From Photobacterium proteolyticum (GTDB taxonomy: Bacteria; Pseudomonadota; Gammaproteobacteria; Enterobacterales; Vibrionaceae), in contig NZ_MJIL01000075.1 of NCBI RefSeq assembly GCF_001939735.1, forward strand, positions 1 to 64,000: DNA of 64,000 nt, read 5' to 3'. A program made the position numbers and the translations under genes. The notes below the pieces were generated by a model, which was not told the DNA's origin, searched no databases, and saw only the letters and a list, made by a program, of their open reading frames with translations. Positions 37,086-46,090 of the stretch are shown in pieces (positions within the stretch are counted from its first letter, which is position 1; every line of letters begins with the position of its first letter).

Positions 37086-38006
37086 CTAAATCTTTTCCTT
37101 GTTTAGCATATTCTCCAGATCGCGCTCAAACCGCTCAATTAAGTAGTCGATAAAAACCCGGAGCCGCTTGGGGATCAGCTTACGCTGCGGATAGACAAAG
37201 CTAATAGGAGCATACGGCATCTCCCAGTCTGGTAATAATTGCACCAACTTTCCGGAGGCAAAATGTTCGCGACAGAGAAACTCCGGCAACATGGCAACGC
37301 CTAAACCATCCAGACAAGCCATTAGCGAAGACGTGATACTATTGACCCTCAGCCGATAAGGGAGATCAATATAGACTTCATTATCGGCTTGCATCAAATG
37401 CCAGTTAGGCATCTTTACTGCCTTATTATAAATTTTCACCTGATGATGAGGCGCTTTTAGATCAGCGGGCGTCATGATCGTTCCATACTGTGCGAGATAT
37501 TCCGGGCTGGCGGCCATTACTCGCGTCGTCGTATAAAAAGGTCGGGCAACCATACTCGAATCAGAGACCTCGCCAACCTGGGCATACAGGTCAATCCCTT
37601 CCCCGATAATATCAACTTCGCGATTCGTTAGCTCGAAGTGTACCGTGACATTAGGGTACAGCTTTAAAAACTCGTTGATGTACGGCCCAAAGACCTTCTG
37701 CCCAAGCTCAACCGGCATCACCACATTCAGCCGCCCTCTGATCAAGTCCTGATTAGCCGTTACCTCCAGTTCGGCCTGCCCCAAAATTTCAAGCATCTGC
37801 TGGCATGACTGATAAAACGCCTCGCCTTCTGGCGTCAGGGTCAGACTCCGGGTCGAACGCGTGATCAAGCGCACACCTAAATGATGCTCAAGCTCTGCCA
37901 CTTTACGGCTTACTGTCGACTTTGTTAAATCCAGAGTTTCTGCCGCTTGGGTAAAGCTTCCACATTCAACAACTTGAGAGAAAATAGCAACGGTATTGAG
38001 ATCCAT
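37086..38006 (-). CDS. LysR-family transcriptional regulator next to a multidrug pump
   Basis: The 306-residue protein has the DNA-binding helices at about 15-60 (FTQAAETLDLTKSTVSRKVA) and the effector domain with VVMPVELGQKVFGPYINEFL and GLGVAMLPEFLC. It is divergent from the EmrAB-type pump genes, with a 126-bp shared promoter region, the usual layout for a LysR that controls an exporter. Confidence 0.93.
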   Translation of the reverse strand: MDLNTVAIFSQVVECGSFTQAAETLDLTKSTVSRKVAELEHHLGVRLITRSTRSLTLTPEGEAFYQSCQQMLEILGQAELEVTANQDLIRGRLNVVMPVELGQKVFGPYINEFLKLYPNVTVHFELTNREVDIIGEGIDLYAQVGEVSDSSMVARPFYTTTRVMAASPEYLAQYGTIMTPADLKAPHHQVKIYNKAVKMPNWHLMQADNEVYIDLPYRLRVNSITSSLMACLDGLGVAMLPEFLCREHFASGKLVQLLPDWEMPYAPISFVYPQRKLIPKRLRVFIDYLIERFERDLENMLNKEKI

Positions 38007-38132
38007 TTTGCCACCTATTGATTCGATTTCTGCAACAGTGTTTCCTTTTTCTCCTATCTAATCAACCAATCATTCTCGCTTACACTCTGTAACACAAAAA
38101 ACCCATCAAATTTCACCATCAACAGAGGCCTC

Positions 38133-39176
38133 ATGACAAAAACGACACAAAGAAAAAAGAAAAAAGCGCCGCTGATCGCTACCTTTATCATGCTGGCCCT
38201 GGGGCTTGGTGCCGGGGGATATTGGTTTAGCTACGGACAATACTTCGAATCCACCGACAACGCCTACCTTCAAGGCGATATCACCAATATCAGTCCCAAG
38301 ATCGCCGGCTATATCACCGACTCATATGTCATTGACAACCAGACAGTCAAAGCCGGCCAGCTACTAGCGAAAGTTGACGACAGAGATTTTATTGCAGCCC
38401 GTGACAAGGCCGAGGCAAATCTGGCTGTCAGCCAGGCAGCAATTGATAACCTAACCGCTCAGCAGCAGTTACAGAAAACCAAGATCCGCCAGTCAGAAAG
38501 CCAGATCGCATCAGCCAGTGCCGAATATGAACGGGCACAACAGCAGGTTAACCGGACCCGAAGTCTGCTCAAACGCAACTACTCCTCGCAAGATGAGCTC
38601 GACAGCGCCACTTCACACTTGAAAGTGACCAAAGCCCAGCTTGACGAAGCAACGGCCAGCTATCAGGCAGCCAAGGATCAGCTGGCCGTTATAGCCAGCC
38701 AAATCGTCCAGGCCGAAGCCTCTGTTGTAGAAGCCAATGTCCAGCTCGATCAGGCGCAACTCAATCTTAGTTACACCAACATTTACGCACCTGTAGACGG
38801 CATTGTCGGCAAACGTAGCGTTCGAGTAGGCTTGTATGTCCAACCTGGCATGCCGCTGATGAGTCTGGTTCCGACTTCAGATGTATGGATTGAGGCTAAC
38901 TTCAAAGAGACTCAGCTGGCAGAGATTCACCAAGGGCAAAAAGTCAAAGTCGAGCTGGATGCGTTTCCCGGCCAGCCGCTGGAAGGCATAGTCGACAGTT
39001 TTTCTCCAGCAACAGGCGCAAAGTTTGCTCTGCTGCCGCCAGAAAACGCGACAGGCAACTTCACTAAAATCGTTCAGCGGGTACCGGTTAAAATTACCAT
39101 TGCCGATCCGGCCCAGCTCCAGGGCCGGTTAATCCCCGGGCTGTCTGTTGTTGCCACTGTCGATACCCGAGGCTAA
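38133..39176 (+). CDS. HlyD/EmrA-family membrane fusion protein
   Basis: The 347-residue protein has an inner-membrane anchor (PLIATFIMLALGLGAGGYWF), a biotinyl-lipoyl-like half (ESTDNAYLQGDITNISPKIA), a long coiled-coil hairpin (about 95-200) rich in Gln and Ala, the second lipoyl half (IYAPVDGIVGKRSVRVGLYV) and a beta-barrel domain. Q-G-D-I-T-x-I-S-P-K-x-x-G is characteristic of EmrA. It bridges the inner-membrane carrier encoded 3 bp downstream to a TolC-type channel, which is not encoded here. Confidence 0.94.
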   Translation: MTKTTQRKKKKAPLIATFIMLALGLGAGGYWFSYGQYFESTDNAYLQGDITNISPKIAGYITDSYVIDNQTVKAGQLLAKVDDRDFIAARDKAEANLAVSQAAIDNLTAQQQLQKTKIRQSESQIASASAEYERAQQQVNRTRSLLKRNYSSQDELDSATSHLKVTKAQLDEATASYQAAKDQLAVIASQIVQAEASVVEANVQLDQAQLNLSYTNIYAPVDGIVGKRSVRVGLYVQPGMPLMSLVPTSDVWIEANFKETQLAEIHQGQKVKVELDAFPGQPLEGIVDSFSPATGAKFALLPPENATGNFTKIVQRVPVKITIADPAQLQGRLIPGLSVVATVDTRG

Positions 39177-39179
39177 ACC

Positions 39180-40748
39180 ATGAGTACGTCAGACACCCTT
39201 ACTGAGCTGCCACCAATCGCCCGAGAGGCCGCTCAGGATCAGGTTCCTCGCCGCCACTGGATAGCTTTGATCGGCGGACTCATTGGCACCTTCATGGCTA
39301 TTTTGGATATCCAGATCACCAACTCTTCGCTGAAAGATATTCAGGGCGCACTGTCAGCAACTCTGGATGAGAGCTCATGGATCTCAACCTCTTATCTGGT
39401 CGCAGAAATGATTGCGATCCCACTGAGTGGCTGGCTCTCCATGGCATTGGGGAAAAGGCGCTATCTTACCTGGACAACGGTGATTTTTACGCTGTCATCT
39501 CTACTGTGCTCCATATCGTGGAACATGACCTCCATGATCGTGTTCAGAGCGCTGCAGGGCTTTAGTGGCGGGGCATTGATCCCGCTGGCATTTTCGCTGG
39601 TGGTACAGCTACTGCCAATCCATAAGCGGGCGATCGGTATGGCAATGTTCGGAGTTACTGCCACCTTTGCCCCGTCTATTGGTCCAACGCTCGGCGGCTG
39701 GCTGACTGAGAATTTGTCCTGGCACTACATTTTCTACATCAATATTCCGCCGGCCATATTGCTGATCACCATGGTACGCTATGGCCTGGACGATGAACCT
39801 CTCAATATTCAGAGCCTGCTAAAAGCCGACTGGGTTGGAATCATCACCATGGCACTTGGCCTGGGGTGTCTGGAAGTGGTGCTGGAAGACGGCAACCGCG
39901 AAGAGTGGTTTAGCTCTGACTTTATCGTTACGCTGTCAATCATTTCGGCAGTCAGTCTGGTGTATTTTGTGATTAATGAGTTACAGCACAAGAAACCGCT
40001 GGTCAATCTTCGCCTACTTAAAAATGGACAGTTCGCCATGTCTTGTCTGGCCTATCTGATCCTGGGCATGGCCCTGCTTGGTTCTATCTATGTGCTACCG
40101 CTGTACCTGACACAGATCCAGCACTACAACGCACTGGAGATCGGTGAGGTCCTGATGTGGATGGGCTTTCCCCAGCTCTTGATTTTCCCGCTGGTACCGA
40201 AGCTGACGAACATATTCAAGCCGAAGTATCTGGTCACATTTGGGTTCGTCATGTTTGGGCTGAGCTGCTACGTCAACACTCACATGAGCGTTGATTTTGG
40301 CGGGCAGCAACTGATCTTTTCGATGTTGCTTCGGGCTATCGGCAGCCCTTTTATCATGGTGCCGTTATCACTGGTCGCCATGCAAGGGATCAGCAAGGCA
40401 GATACGCCGGATGCATCAACCCTCACCAATGTGATGCGAAATCTCGGTGGCGCGTTCAGTATTGCAATCATCGCAACAATGCTCGACAACAAAACTCGCG
40501 AGCATCTTGCACATATTAAAGAGTCGATACCCAGCGTCAGCTCCAACGCCTGGCAGCAACTATTGCAACAAAGCAGTTACTTTGTTCAGGCTGGCAGCGA
40601 CTCCGGTACGGCTATGGTACAAGCCCAGGCATCGCTGGTGGCAACCATGCAGCGCGACGCTGCTATTATGGCCTATAACGATGCCTTTCTGATGATGAGT
40701 GCCTTTTTAGCCTTTGCCGCCGTTCTGATGCTTAGCTCAAAGAGCTAA
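39180..40748 (+). CDS. DHA2-family multidrug efflux carrier (EmrB type)
   Basis: The 522-residue inner-membrane protein has 14 predicted helices. Family motifs are GTFMAILDIQITNSSLKDIQ in helix 1, GWLSMALGKRRYL in the first loop, ALQGFSGGALIPLAFS and GPTLGGWLTENLSWHYIFYI (motif C and the WRWIFYIN-like segment). DHA2 carriers export hydrophobic drugs or uncouplers using the proton gradient. It forms a pair with the EmrA-like protein, 3 bp upstream, and is probably controlled by the divergent LysR. Confidence 0.95.
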   Translation: MSTSDTLTELPPIAREAAQDQVPRRHWIALIGGLIGTFMAILDIQITNSSLKDIQGALSATLDESSWISTSYLVAEMIAIPLSGWLSMALGKRRYLTWTTVIFTLSSLLCSISWNMTSMIVFRALQGFSGGALIPLAFSLVVQLLPIHKRAIGMAMFGVTATFAPSIGPTLGGWLTENLSWHYIFYINIPPAILLITMVRYGLDDEPLNIQSLLKADWVGIITMALGLGCLEVVLEDGNREEWFSSDFIVTLSIISAVSLVYFVINELQHKKPLVNLRLLKNGQFAMSCLAYLILGMALLGSIYVLPLYLTQIQHYNALEIGEVLMWMGFPQLLIFPLVPKLTNIFKPKYLVTFGFVMFGLSCYVNTHMSVDFGGQQLIFSMLLRAIGSPFIMVPLSLVAMQGISKADTPDASTLTNVMRNLGGAFSIAIIATMLDNKTREHLAHIKESIPSVSSNAWQQLLQQSSYFVQAGSDSGTAMVQAQASLVATMQRDAAIMAYNDAFLMMSAFLAFAAVLMLSSKS

Positions 40749-40800
40749 GCATCAACACCATCAAAACCTTTGCCTATATCATAGGCTATTGCCATATAGC

Positions 40801-40820
40801 GGCAGCCTTTATCGGCTGCC
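40801..40820. terminator. Hairpin between convergent pump and cytochrome genes
   Basis: A 7-bp stem (GGCAGCC / GGCTGCC) with loop TTTATC lies 53 bases after the pump stop and 7 before the cytochrome stop. There is no strong T-run. Confidence 0.55.
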
Positions 40821-40826
40821 AGACGT

Positions 40827-41183
40827 TTATGTATTATTGGCTTCGATGATGTAACCGAAGATATCTCTGACATCGTTGGTGGAAAGTATCGCCCCCCAGG
40901 CCGGCATTCCTTCGTTACCATTCATCACGGTGCTGTACAGTTCACTTTCGAATTCAAAGGGGGATGTTACCTTCTTATAGATATTGGACGGTTTTTCGGA
41001 CAGAGTCGCAGCGGCAACACCGTTACCATGACCGAGTTCGCCATGACAAGACAGGCAATACGTCAGGTATTTTTCTTTCCCGTTGTTAACATCTGCTGTT
41101 GAATAGTCTGTTTTCTGCAGTATAGAGAATCCCACAAGGGCACTCATAGAGACAAGAACCAATCCAGCTAACAACTTTTTCAT
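40827..41183 (-). CDS. Small class I c-type cytochrome
   Basis: The 118-residue protein has a signal peptide or anchor (LLAGLVLVSMSALVGFSIL), one heme motif CLSCH (Cys43, Cys46, His47) and an axial methionine, probably Met93 in EGMPAWG. The GHGNG after the heme site and the C-terminal DVRDIFGYI helix are usual for this class. It carries electrons in the periplasm. No partner lies next to it; donors to the nitrous-oxide or other reductases are possible. Confidence 0.92.
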   Translation of the reverse strand: MKKLLAGLVLVSMSALVGFSILQKTDYSTADVNNGKEKYLTYCLSCHGELGHGNGVAAATLSEKPSNIYKKVTSPFEFESELYSTVMNGNEGMPAWGAILSTNDVRDIFGYIIEANNT

Positions 41184-41246
41184 CTTTCACCTGCCCCATA
41201 AGTACGTTCTTAGTCTTTTTAGCACTGAGAAAGTGAAAAAATCATT

Positions 41247-41280
41247 AAAAAAGCGGCAACACCCCATGGCAGTTACCGCT
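41247..41280 (-). terminator. Terminator of the leftward EamA gene
   Basis: On the minus strand AGCGGTAAC pairs with GTTGCCGCT (one G-T) and is followed by TTTTTT. It lies 32 bases after the EamA stop. Confidence 0.85.
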
Positions 41281-41311
41281 CTCACATTCAGCGCTTGCGA
41301 GTATAAAAAAC

Positions 41312-42199
41312 TTACGCCGTCGCCAATTGCTGCACCCTTACCTTAGGTTTCCGTTGTGCCAGCACCACACCGGCGAGCACCATGCCACCGCCAACATAAT
41401 GATAAGCAGCAAGCTGCTCACTCAGCATCACACTCGCAATTCCGGCAGTGATCACTGGCATCAAGTTCATAAACATCGCCGTACGGTCCGCCCCCAAACG
41501 CTGTATCCCTTGCATCCAGCACCAAGGGGCAATCACCGATGCCGGAATTGCTGCGTACATGATCAACGGCAGTGACTCGGCCGTGATTGCGACCCGCTCG
41601 CTGTCCATCAATAAGGGAACAAGCATCAAGACTGCCAACACTCCCTGCACATAGACCGATTGCCAGGTACTCAGCGGCATCTGCCAGCGCTTTAACAACA
41701 CGCAATATAATGCGTAGACAAATGCCGCCAACAACAGCAGAGCATCACCAACAGTGATCCCTTGCGATGCGAAATTACTGATATCGCCATGGCTCAGCAT
41801 CAAGACCAACCCGGCCAAGGATAAAACGGCACCGACAATGGCCAACGGCAGCAAGCGTTGTCCCAACAGAGGCACACTGAGGAACATGCTGATAAGCGGC
41901 ACTAGCGAGATGATTAATGCCATATTGGTAGCCGTCGTCGTTTCAGCTGCAAAGTAGCCCAGCGACTGGTTCAGAACCATACCCAGTAATGCCAAGAAAG
42001 CGAGTTGGGGAATATACGGCCGGATGGTTGACCAATTTAGCCATACCGACCTCAGAACAAACGGTGTAAGTACCAACATAGCGACAAACCAGCGGTAAAA
42101 GGATATAGCACCCGGATCGATCACGCTGAACGAAAGCTTATTAACAATGGCATTCCCTGCCCAAATTGAAACGGTAAGTAAAGGAAATAAGTAGAACAT
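41312..42199 (-). CDS. EamA-family transporter
   Basis: The 295-residue inner-membrane protein has ten helices in two EamA repeats (TVSIWAGNAIVNKLSFSVID at the start; RTAMFMNLMPVITAGIASVM in the second repeat). It belongs to the broad drug/metabolite transporter superfamily; the substrate is unknown. It is not closely similar to the pair at 13-15 kb. It stands alone, with its own terminator. Confidence 0.9.
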   Translation of the reverse strand: MFYLFPLLTVSIWAGNAIVNKLSFSVIDPGAISFYRWFVAMLVLTPFVLRSVWLNWSTIRPYIPQLAFLALLGMVLNQSLGYFAAETTTATNMALIISLVPLISMFLSVPLLGQRLLPLAIVGAVLSLAGLVLMLSHGDISNFASQGITVGDALLLLAAFVYALYCVLLKRWQMPLSTWQSVYVQGVLAVLMLVPLLMDSERVAITAESLPLIMYAAIPASVIAPWCWMQGIQRLGADRTAMFMNLMPVITAGIASVMLSEQLAAYHYVGGGMVLAGVVLAQRKPKVRVQQLATA

Positions 42200-42519
42200 G
42201 GTTTGCCTCTAGATTGTTTTTCTAGTCAAAACTGGATGAATCATTATTCATGTACGTCATAGTGTGGCAGGTCATCTTTGATATAAATATCTCTAAAAAG
42301 ACATCATAACTCTATTGTCAGACATTTAAGGGAATTCCCCGTACCACTAAGCCAACCTCTTTCCTTCCCCAACCACAACAATTCTTATAACCAATTGAAC
42401 TTAAAGCGTTATCTAACGTTAAAACTGTATGTTTCAACAATCATTCCTGATGAGAAAGAGTGAGCTTTCTAAGAGGAAAAGAATGTAATTGGTTGATTTT
42501 TGCTCTAGACATCTGCGGC
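42200..42519. other. 320-bp intergenic region without a gene
   Basis: It holds the EamA promoter side and sequence upstream of a decayed thioesterase gene. A small dyad GAATcattATTC is visible around 42238-42250. Nothing else is supportable. Confidence 0.45.
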
Positions 42520-42856
42520 GTAGTCAGACTAGACCTCGACCGATTATGCGGAAGTCACGATAAAAAAACGGCGAAAAGTAACGAACCACATCAACACTGT
42601 CCATGCGATTGCCATGTGTAATATGGCTGAGCTGGCCGGTTGAATGATGACTGATGTCTGTGTACCGACAACAAGCCGCTGGCTACCGGTCGGTATGACG
42701 GTGGAGTATCTAAAGAAAGCCACCACCGATCTTACAACAGGAGACGGGATCTAATGGGAAACAGGTGGCGATAAAAAAGTGCCGGACGAAGTCACTGATA
42801 CTGAGGGGAACCTTGTGTTCCGGGCCGAGATCACCATGAATGTTCGCTTGGCCTAA
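42520..42856 (+). pseudogene. Decayed DUF4442 hotdog-fold thioesterase-like gene
   Basis: From 42548 one frame reads AEVTIKKRRKVTNHINTVHA, IAMCNMAELAG, a TGA stop, then MMTDVCVPTTSRWLPVGMTV and EYLKKATTDLTTGDGI, a TAA stop, then a tail DTEGNLVFRAEITMNVRLA and a final stop at 42854. The pattern NHI-TVHAIAMCN-AEL-GG-MTD-P---RW-P-GMTVEYLKKA-TDL is that of DUF4442/YiiD-C hotdog proteins. A VVRLDLD segment from 42520 joins it only through a one-base shift. Two stops, a frameshift and a missing N-terminus show it is dead. Confidence 0.85.
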
Positions 42857-42881
42857 ATCTATCTGTTAACTAAACACCACA

Positions 42882-42904
42882 AAAAGCCGCATAACGCGGC
42901 TTTT
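42882..42904. terminator. Bidirectional terminator
   Basis: AAAAGCCGC / GCGGCTTTT with loop ATAAC forms a 9-bp perfect stem with T-runs on both strands, between the pseudogene and the leftward exonuclease gene. Confidence 0.9.
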
Positions 42905-42954
42905 CTACTCTCTGGCTACAAGGACTGACAAAGTCATGCAATTGACAACAGAAT

Positions 42955-43500
42955 CTAGTCACTTGGTGAGATGAACAATGTCTTGGCTAAACGAGCAAGG
43001 TTATAGGCATCCACATAACCAGAGTGTTGACGCCCTTCCCACTCAACACCCGCCATGTCCATCGCGGCACGCTGACCACAGCGTTTGTTGTTAACATGTC
43101 GCTGCAAGCGGAACAGTGTCGCTAAGTTTAAGTACTCGTTAAACGGAACCTTAAGCCCTTTCTCTTTGCACTCGGCACGCAGAATCAAGTCATCCCGTCC
43201 CCAGGCAGCATAAATCTTATGACGCCCACCAAACTTCTGCTCAATAGACTTCAAAATCGCTGCCAATGGCTTACCGTTTTTGGCTATCACTTCAGGCTTG
43301 ATACCTGTCAACTCGGTACAAAACGGAGAAATCTCATCATGCTCCGGCTTCACATAATGCTGTGCGCGACGAACAATCTCACCGGTTACCAGATCCAGTT
43401 CGGCAACACCGATCTCGATAATCTCTCCAGTTCTCGACTCCCGACCATCATTCCAACAACACATTTCGAGGTCAAAGCAGACAATACGATTAAAATTCAT
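42955..43500 (-). CDS. DEDDh-type 3'-5' exonuclease, ERI1/DnaQ-like
   Basis: The 181-residue protein has Exo I FDLEMCCW (Asp10, Glu12), Exo II around YAAWGRDD (Asp103 or Asp104) and Exo III HSGYVDAYNLARL (His159, Asp164), the DEDDh set. TGEIIEIGVAELD and ELTGIKPEVI are typical of ERI1-like exonucleases. Bacterial members trim RNA or DNA 3' ends, but the substrate of this group is little known. It stands alone, facing a long non-coding region. Confidence 0.88.
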   Translation of the reverse strand: MNFNRIVCFDLEMCCWNDGRESRTGEIIEIGVAELDLVTGEIVRRAQHYVKPEHDEISPFCTELTGIKPEVIAKNGKPLAAILKSIEQKFGGRHKIYAAWGRDDLILRAECKEKGLKVPFNEYLNLATLFRLQRHVNNKRCGQRAAMDMAGVEWEGRQHSGYVDAYNLARLAKTLFISPSD

Positions 43501-44591
43501 TACTTTTCCGGCACAACGCTAAAACTGGGCAGGAAGGATACCATCTGGGGCCCAGTAGCAACACCCTCAGCTCATCAGCAAGCCTGAGTCGCCACATGTC
43601 ACACCAAAAAGTGAAATAGTTCATTCCGACATTCCTTAGTGGGATAAATATCACACCAAACCTCTTTCACCTTAAAGAAACATGTCAAATGTCATATTTG
43701 CATGAAAATACACACACTTTAGTACAATAATTTTGCGAACGATTACATGCAGCAAAAATTGAAAAGATGACTGCAATATTTCATTTTTATGTCATTTCTA
43801 TTAAGGCTGTATACAGCTCCATAAAATGCTAATACTTAGCATATTTTTAACACCATGCAACTGATATCACTATCAGTAAAATCAAACCACCGTCACAATT
43901 TTGCTTGCAGCATTACAAAAGTACAATTTGTTTTTGTGAGACACTATGAATATACATTGTTCGCATATAAATTAGAGTTTTAACTCAAAAAAGCATTTAT
44001 CACTAAAAAACTCACTTTGGCGAGATTTAATAAATCAGAACAACGACCAAGATATCCATTCATCACACCAATAACCAACAATCTAAAATGCAGGGCGTTT
44101 ATGCATAAAAAATACAAATAAAGCCAAGTAAAAATCAACTTACAAATAATAAACCAATGAGTTTAAAATAAATAAATCAATAAGAACTATTAATTTAAAT
44201 AGAGCAAAAAAAACAATCAAGAGAAATATAAAACACAAATAGCTCACTAATATAAAAATAAATCATCAATATTTAATGTAAATATATTAAGCAATATAGA
44301 ATAAGCAGAAACCCAAACAAACCAATAAAAATACAAATGCCCAAAGTTATAATTTCATCAATATGGCTTTTTTGTTGAATTATATTGTTTGCAGGCGGTT
44401 ATGTGACACAGATGACAATATCAACAGCAAGCAACACCATACTTATCGCGTAGTCGAAATATTGACACAAACCAAATAAAACACATTTAATTCAATGACT
44501 TATAAAGTTTGATGGATTTAAAACAATAGAAAAACACCGAAATTGTCTAATTTTCGATCGAAATAAAACACTATAGTTTTTTAAATTATCA
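43501..44591. other. 1.1-kb AT-rich non-coding region
   Basis: This stretch between the exonuclease gene and the candidate small RNA is clearly richer in A and T than its surroundings, with many short A-tracts and no frame with a start signal. It may carry nucleoid-protein binding sites and part of the porin regulatory region. I see no palindrome or gene that I can name. Confidence 0.5.
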
Positions 44592-44631
44592 ATTGCGTTA
44601 TACAAAAAAACATGTACTTTAATAACGCAAT
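44592..44631. promoter_or_regulatory. Perfect 10-bp inverted repeat just upstream of a promoter
   Basis: ATTGCGTTAT at 44592-44601 and ATAACGCAAT at 44622-44631 are 30 bp apart centre to centre, about three helical turns, and end four bases before the -35 element of the candidate small RNA. The layout suits a dimeric regulator with two half-sites, or a DNA-bending pair. The protein is unknown. Confidence 0.55.
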
Positions 44632-44634
44632 ATC

Positions 44635-44663
44635 TTGAGCAAACAAGTTGTGCTTTTAGATAT
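44635..44663 (+). promoter_or_regulatory. Sigma-70-like promoter of the candidate small RNA
   Basis: TTGAGC, 17 bases, then AGATAT. The first base of the transcript would be near 44670. Confidence 0.5.
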
Positions 44664-44669
44664 CACTGT

Positions 44670-44755
44670 AAAACTTGCTAATTGTTGAATACCTGTTCCT
44701 TTTGAACAGTTCCAAAATCAAATTTCGCCCTGCCTTTCCGGCAGGGCTTTTTTTT
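44670..44755 (+). ncRNA. Candidate small regulatory RNA upstream of the porin gene
   Basis: A promoter-like pair ends at 44663. About 86 bases later a strong intrinsic terminator (GCCCTGCC / GGCAGGGC, loop TTTCC, then eight T) closes the unit. No open frame with a start signal lies between. A second stem (CTGTTC / GAACAG, 44693-44709) precedes a single-stranded AAAATCAAATTTC. Stem, AU-rich linker and terminator with a long U-tail is the usual build of Hfq-dependent small RNAs. Similarity to a named RNA was not recognised. An alternative is a short leader or a terminator for read-through from upstream. Confidence 0.5.
44727..44755 (+). terminator. Strong intrinsic terminator in a gene-free region
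   Basis: An 8-bp all-GC-rich stem followed by eight T with no protein gene ending upstream on this strand for more than 1 kb; this is the main evidence for a non-coding transcript. Confidence 0.9.
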
Positions 44756-44834
44756 ACTTACAATTCCAACCCCAAAGAAAAAATCACATCATTGCTACTT
44801 GAAAATATTATTCACGCCATAAATTAATCATTTA

Positions 44835-44850
44835 TTGCAAACGTTTGCCT
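44835..44850. promoter_or_regulatory. LacI-family (PurR-type) operator
   Basis: GCAAACGTTTGC at 44837-44848 is a perfect 12-bp palindrome with the central CG of LacI/GalR-family operators and fits the purine repressor box very well. It lies 125 bp before the porin start, in the control region of the porin/5'-nucleotidase/nuclease genes. Purine-dependent control would suit their role; CytR, CcpA-like or another LacI member could also bind. Confidence 0.65.
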
Positions 44851-44974
44851 GAGTCTTGTGTCACGAATTTTAAAAGCAAATATGCACTTTACACGAAATA
44901 ACTTGTGCAAGATTTTCCAAATGATTAATGTTTGTGACCGCGGAACATACACAATCTCTTACAAGGATTTTATA

Positions 44975-45994
44975 ATGAAAAAAACAATTATCGCAGTGGC
45001 ATTGACTTCTCTCATCTCTGGTGCAGCACAGGCAGCAACAGTCTACAAAGCTGACAATGGCGACTACGTCAAAGTCTACGGTGGCGCAGAAGTTGGCGGT
45101 ACGTTCGTCTCTGATACTGACAAAACTCCTTTTGGCCCAGATACAACTTTTGTTGATGACTCTTTCGCTACGATCGGTCTAAAAGGTCAGACTGGTGACT
45201 TCTACGCGAAGTTCGAGCTTGACGGCGAGCGCCAGGACTGGACAAAAGATAACAACATGCGCATCATCATCGACAAAGCGTACGTTGGTTACAACGTAAC
45301 TAAAGGCCATTCAATCGAGTTCGGTCGTACGGATACTGCATACGACCACGTTGACGCATTCGGCGACGTAACTAACGAACTAGGTCTTGGTATCTCTGAA
45401 GCAGGTGACCAGGACAGCACTATCAAGTACCGCGGTAAGTTCGGTAACATCAAAGTAGGTATCTCTCACTCTCTTGAAGGCTGGGATGGCACAACCGATG
45501 AATTCGGTCACCCAGAGAAATACACATACGAAACAGATTCACTATTTGGCAAAGTAACTAACGGTTACATCGGTTACTACGGCGACACATTCACTGTACT
45601 TGCAGGTGCTGAAGAAGGTGACGAAACGTCTATCTACTCGCTACACGGTGAAGTTGAGCTAGGCAAATTCACTCTTGCTGGTCTTGCATTCGACGAAACC
45701 AAAAACTTCGACCGTGGCGCAGACACTACTGAAAAAGGTGTAAACCTGGGTGGTAAGTACGCAATGACAGAGAAACTAAACCTGCTTGCTAACGTTAACT
45801 ACTCTGACTCTGACGCATTTGCAGATAAAGCATACTTTGGTGTTGTTGGTGCCGAGTACCGCTACGCATCTAACGTGAAGCTGGCGGCTGAAGTTGCATT
45901 CGGTGATGTACTTAAAGGTGAGCGCGATGCAAATGGTAAGAAGACAACTGAATCAGGTGCTCTAGCCTACCTAATGGCTTACTACTGGTTCTAA
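44975..45994 (+). CDS. Gram-negative porin
   Basis: The ATG at 44975 follows AAGGA. The 339-residue protein has a signal peptide (TIIAVALTSLISGAAQAA) and a 16-strand general-porin pattern ending in AYLMAYYWF with the C-terminal phenylalanine. Acidic residues and GDF-YAKFELDGE, IEFGRTDTAYDHVDAFGDVT (constriction loop) fit the OmpU/OmpL group of Vibrionaceae. It forms a trimeric diffusion channel. A GC-poor leader with the PurR-like palindrome precedes it, and a terminator-like stem separates it from the 5'-nucleotidase gene, with which it may share read-through transcripts. Its codon choice looks highly adapted, as expected for an abundant protein. Confidence 0.93.
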   Translation: MKKTIIAVALTSLISGAAQAATVYKADNGDYVKVYGGAEVGGTFVSDTDKTPFGPDTTFVDDSFATIGLKGQTGDFYAKFELDGERQDWTKDNNMRIIIDKAYVGYNVTKGHSIEFGRTDTAYDHVDAFGDVTNELGLGISEAGDQDSTIKYRGKFGNIKVGISHSLEGWDGTTDEFGHPEKYTYETDSLFGKVTNGYIGYYGDTFTVLAGAEEGDETSIYSLHGEVELGKFTLAGLAFDETKNFDRGADTTEKGVNLGGKYAMTEKLNLLANVNYSDSDAFADKAYFGVVGAEYRYASNVKLAAEVAFGDVLKGERDANGKKTTESGALAYLMAYYWF

Positions 45995-46020
45995 TGTAAC
46001 TCGATACATCTAGAACAACT

Positions 46021-46055
46021 AGAGAGCTGATCTTTCGTCCCTTGATTGGCTCTCT
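46021..46055 (+). terminator. Terminator or attenuator after the porin gene
   Basis: AGAGAGC pairs with GCTCTCT, extended by ATC/GAT after a small bulge, followed by CTTTTCTTCC. It lies 27 bases past the porin stop and 35 before the next start, so it may let some transcription pass. Confidence 0.65.
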
Positions 46056-46090
46056 CTTTTCTTCCCCCCCCCTCTTCGAATGAGGCTCTC

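Noticed and set aside
42520..42856. Prophage remnant
   Set aside because: Translation across the stops gives a coherent DUF4442 hotdog domain, not phage proteins.
44858..44974. Extended porin start at 44858
   Set aside because: It would place 39 residues before a complete signal peptide; the ATG at 44975 has a good Shine-Dalgarno.
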